NCBI GenBank assembly: GCA_964035795.1
Contig: OZ038321.1
Coordinates: 24,981,986-25,045,985 of the forward strand
Origin: Pterobdella sp. o SKG-2022
Lineage: Eukaryota > Annelida > Clitellata > Hirudinida > Piscicolidae
Length of the DNA: 64,000 nt
Direction of reading: 5' to 3'
Shown here: one piece after another, positions 61,594 through 64,000 of the stretch
Layout of the letters: every line of letters begins with the position of its first letter
How positions within the stretch are numbered: position 1 is the first letter of the stretch
Program-made: the position numbers and the translations under genes
Notes under the pieces: generated by a model
Databases searched by the model: none
Seen by the model: the letters and a program-made list of their open reading frames with translations, nothing else
What the model was told of the DNA's origin: nothing

Positions 61594-63728
61594 ATGGACG
61601 AACTTGGCACAGAAAAAAAACTCTTAGACGACGAAACCGATATTATATGTAATAAAAAGCAACTCAAACAATCAGAAATGAAAAAAACCCTGGAAAATGG
61701 TACAGATGCAAAGATTGAGTTTGAAAGTGAAGAAGAGTACCCAGAAGTATGGGAGGAGTTGGATGAACCGCTTTCAAAGGGGATGATGTGGCTAGATCGA
61801 CATCATAATAGACTAGTAACTGGTTTCAAAAACTACACTAAATACATAAAAAAAGGATTCTTAATCAGCTGCTTCATAGCTTTTGTTGTATATTTTGTAT
61901 TCGCCATGTTAAACAACTATAAAGATGAAGGTGAGAATGTGGGTTTTTTAAAATTAATTTCGAAGTTACAAAAATTATTTATTATAATACTATAATACAT
62001 AAAAAGCAATGATCAATTCTCACAATCATTTAAGCAGAACGATAGACTTGCGTGATTCAAACACTTGATATATAAACTCCAGGTGCCTTGGTTCTTATAA
62101 TCGTTACTGTCTTTTTCTTGTTCCGCTTCTTGCTTTCAGCGCTCGAAAAACACATTTTCCCATCATTCATGAAGATTTGTAAACCTTTGATTATAATTTA
62201 CAAAGAACATTCTAAGACTCTTAACACGTGAGTATTTGAACTTTCAATAAAAATTTTGATACGATTGGAGGTATAAATAGTCTAATAGTAGATTCTCAAT
62301 GGAAAGAAGAAACAATATCGGATTTGATTTGTTTAAGGTTCAAAATTTTTCAAAACTAAATTTTCATATTCAGCAAAAATAAACTCAAATCGTAATTTGC
62401 TTTTCGTTAAAATAATACTTTTTGATATCAACGAAAACACAGTAGTTTTGCATGCTCTAACTTAAAAGGAAAAAAATACTTCCCCATACTTCAACGTATC
62501 ATCTAAAAATTAACAAAAAACACATAATCTAATTAAAACTTAAATTTCCCCATAGGATAGTTCTTATCACTTTAATAGCGACATTAACATGCCTAGTGGT
62601 GTATGATGTGTTGTGTGGTTACGGAACAGTATATAACCTCGTTTCTCTGGGTGGTTTGGCTACTTACATTTTATTGGCTTCCATATTCTCTACCCGTCCA
62701 GCCAGGGTTGGTTTAGTATCTTGATATAATAACATGTGAATATTAATAAATATATGAGTCTTTAATATTTTTCAACAAAAAACATCAAATAAGAGGAATT
62801 CTTAAAACATTTATTGAGAATCTAAAGCTATAATTTTCGATAAGTTTAGCCTTATCATAAAACGTTAGCAAAAAAATTAAATCGTAACTATGAATTTATA
62901 ATTTTTTCGCTAACGTTTTATGCTAAGGCTAAACTTATCGAAAATTATAGCTTTTGGTTCTCAATAAATGTATTAAAAACTCCTCTTATTTGATGTTTTT
63001 CGTTACAAAATATTCAAGAAAAATACATACGATGTCTCTGAAAAAAAAATATGAGTTTTTAGAAAAAATTTTATTTGAATAGGAAAAATTCATGGTACTT
63101 TCAGTTTATAAAATTTTTATTTTCAGATTCGTTGGCGTACTGTTTTATGGGGGTTTACTTTACAATTAGTATTTGCCTCTTTGATATTGAGGTGGTATTA
63201 TGGGTATCATATACTCAAATGGGTGGGAGATAAGTTAGTAGATTTAGTATAAATTTAGCTTCAAATAAAATCAACTTAAAGTAGTTCAATTTTAGATTTT
63301 ATTTTTTTATAAATCTATGAAACTATAGGGTTACTTTTTTCTTGGACTTCTCCGATGTAGGATCGAAATTCGTTTTTGGGGATAACTTCATGGATCATTT
63401 TTTTGCCATGAAGGTTTTATTTCTTAGTTCTAATCAGAATCCATAACTTTTTAAAAATGATTTCTCACTCCAAAAATATATGTTTAAATTTTGAAATATA
63501 AAAGAATAAAGTTTCAATTTGTAAAAGCTTCATAAACTTTAAAATTTCTTCTAAATACTCCCATAGATTTTACCGTCAATTATTTTTGTGTCTTCATTTA
63601 TTTCCATTTTGTTCCACCTTGGTGCAATGCAATGGATGATACTTAAAGTGTCCAACATAATGGATTCTCTGATGGAGACTACAGCCGGAGAATCATTCGC
63701 CGCAGCTGGAAACATTTTTTTTGGAATG
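61594..63728 (+). CDS. Concentrative nucleoside transporter, SLC28/CNT family (5' part)
   Basis: CNT proteins carry nucleosides into cells with Na+ or H+ down its gradient. Six exons in agreeing phases (61594-61930, 62083-62227, 62556-62706, 63127-63203, 63329-63413, 63567-63728) give the first 319 residues; the rest lies right of the window. The N-terminus is acidic and cytosolic, with PEVWEELDEPL before the first membrane helix (FLISCFIAFVVYFVFAML); further helices follow, then VGSKFVFGDNF, equivalent to the SSFVFG motif before the first substrate-binding hairpin, then LPSIIFVSSFISILFHLGAM and ESFAAAGNIFFGM, matching the family's ETLSVAGNIFVGQ block just before QTEAP. No stop or frameshift. 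It is the intact partner of the pseudogene at 47244-58900. Intron 3 carries a 223-base palindrome that copy 1 lacks. The family is clear; the subtype and the substrate are not. Confidence 0.88.
62778..63000. repeat. 223-bp palindrome inserted in intron 3 of the intact transporter
   Basis: Arms of about 90-100 bases (62778 to about 62875 and about 62903-63000) pair with few mismatches, for example AAACATCAAATAAGAG with CTCTTATTTGATGTTT, and GCTATAATTTTCGATAAG with CTTATCGAAAATTATAGC. The spacer is about 25 bases. The same intron of copy 1 is only 119 bases long, keeps both flanks (for example ATTCATGGTACTTTCAG) and lacks the element. Confidence 0.95.
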
Positions 63729-64000
63729 GTAATATTACCGAGGCATTTTTTTTTATGGCTGTGTTGGACAAGATAAAGCGCGGCGGTTTTTAGATAGTTT
63801 TTACTTCAGCTTTTCAGTTTTTTAAACGTACTTTGCTGTCTTGAATATCATAATAGGAATAATATTTAATCAAAATTAAATATTTTTTCATTATTTTTAG
63901 AATAGGGAAAATTCATATATAATTTGTAGTTTCAAAATAGATTGGGGCTTTTTACTGCGTAGCTGAAGTTAAAACAAAAATACATTGGTCAATAACTTTG
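63729..64000. other. Intron of the transporter gene, cut by the window edge
   Basis: Follows the GTAATA donor of exon 6. No next exon (expected to begin with QTEAPLL-like coding) is visible before 64000. Confidence 0.6.

Noticed and set aside
1..64000. CRISPR arrays, bacterial operons, ribosome binding sites, tRNA or rRNA genes
   Set aside because: The window is intron-containing eukaryotic DNA. No spaced direct-repeat array and no tRNA-like or rRNA-like sequence was noticed, though a covariance search for tRNAs was not possible.

Overview
The window is nuclear DNA of an animal. It is very AT-rich, and its genes are split into many short exons with GT..AG introns. The proteins recognised have animal-type architectures: a Listerin E3 ligase, ALIX with Bro1 and V domains, a YWTD-propeller/EGF receptor, a GABA-B-type venus-flytrap exon and concentrative nucleoside transporters. 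An L2-like LINE is also present. The phylum cannot be decided from the sequence. An unusual feature is a relaxed 5' splice site: 9 of the 19 LTN1 introns begin GTT.

Layout. 1-19 kb is gene-poor: one GABA-B-receptor-like exon on the minus strand (6130-6482), a 155-bp hairpin (6726-6880), and a 570-bp pentanucleotide satellite that switches strand part-way (16444-17012). 19.0-26.6 kb (minus) is an ALIX/PDCD6IP gene of 18 exons that I could splice to a continuous 770-codon frame. 27.9-28.1 kb (minus) is a two-exon micro-gene resembling COX14. 28.5-28.9 kb is a decayed LINE end. 29.5-34.9 kb (minus) is a 17-exon secreted or membrane-tethered YWTD/EGF protein of 714 aa. It is divergent from LTN1 (Listerin, 36.5-46.2 kb, plus), which has 20 exons, 1845 aa and an intact C-terminal RING.

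47.2-64 kb is a tandem duplication of an SLC28-type (CNT) nucleoside transporter gene. The first copy (47244-58900) is a pseudogene: nonsense codons, a 1-base insertion, missing internal exons, and an antisense L2-like LINE with both ORFs open (51160-55457) in one intron. The second copy (61594 onwards) is open through six exons and runs off the window.

The least explained structure is a scattered set of short near-perfect palindromes (about 110-220 bp). Several share the cores ACGAAAAGCTTCGT and CTTGATAATGTAAGTT. They lie in introns and intergenic DNA. One lies in an intron of the intact transporter copy and is absent from the same intron of the pseudogene copy, which is direct evidence of insertion (or loss) after the duplication.

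The genes are functionally unrelated (ribosome quality control, ESCRT-associated trafficking, mitochondrial assembly, extracellular signalling, nucleoside uptake), as expected for animal chromosomal neighbours.
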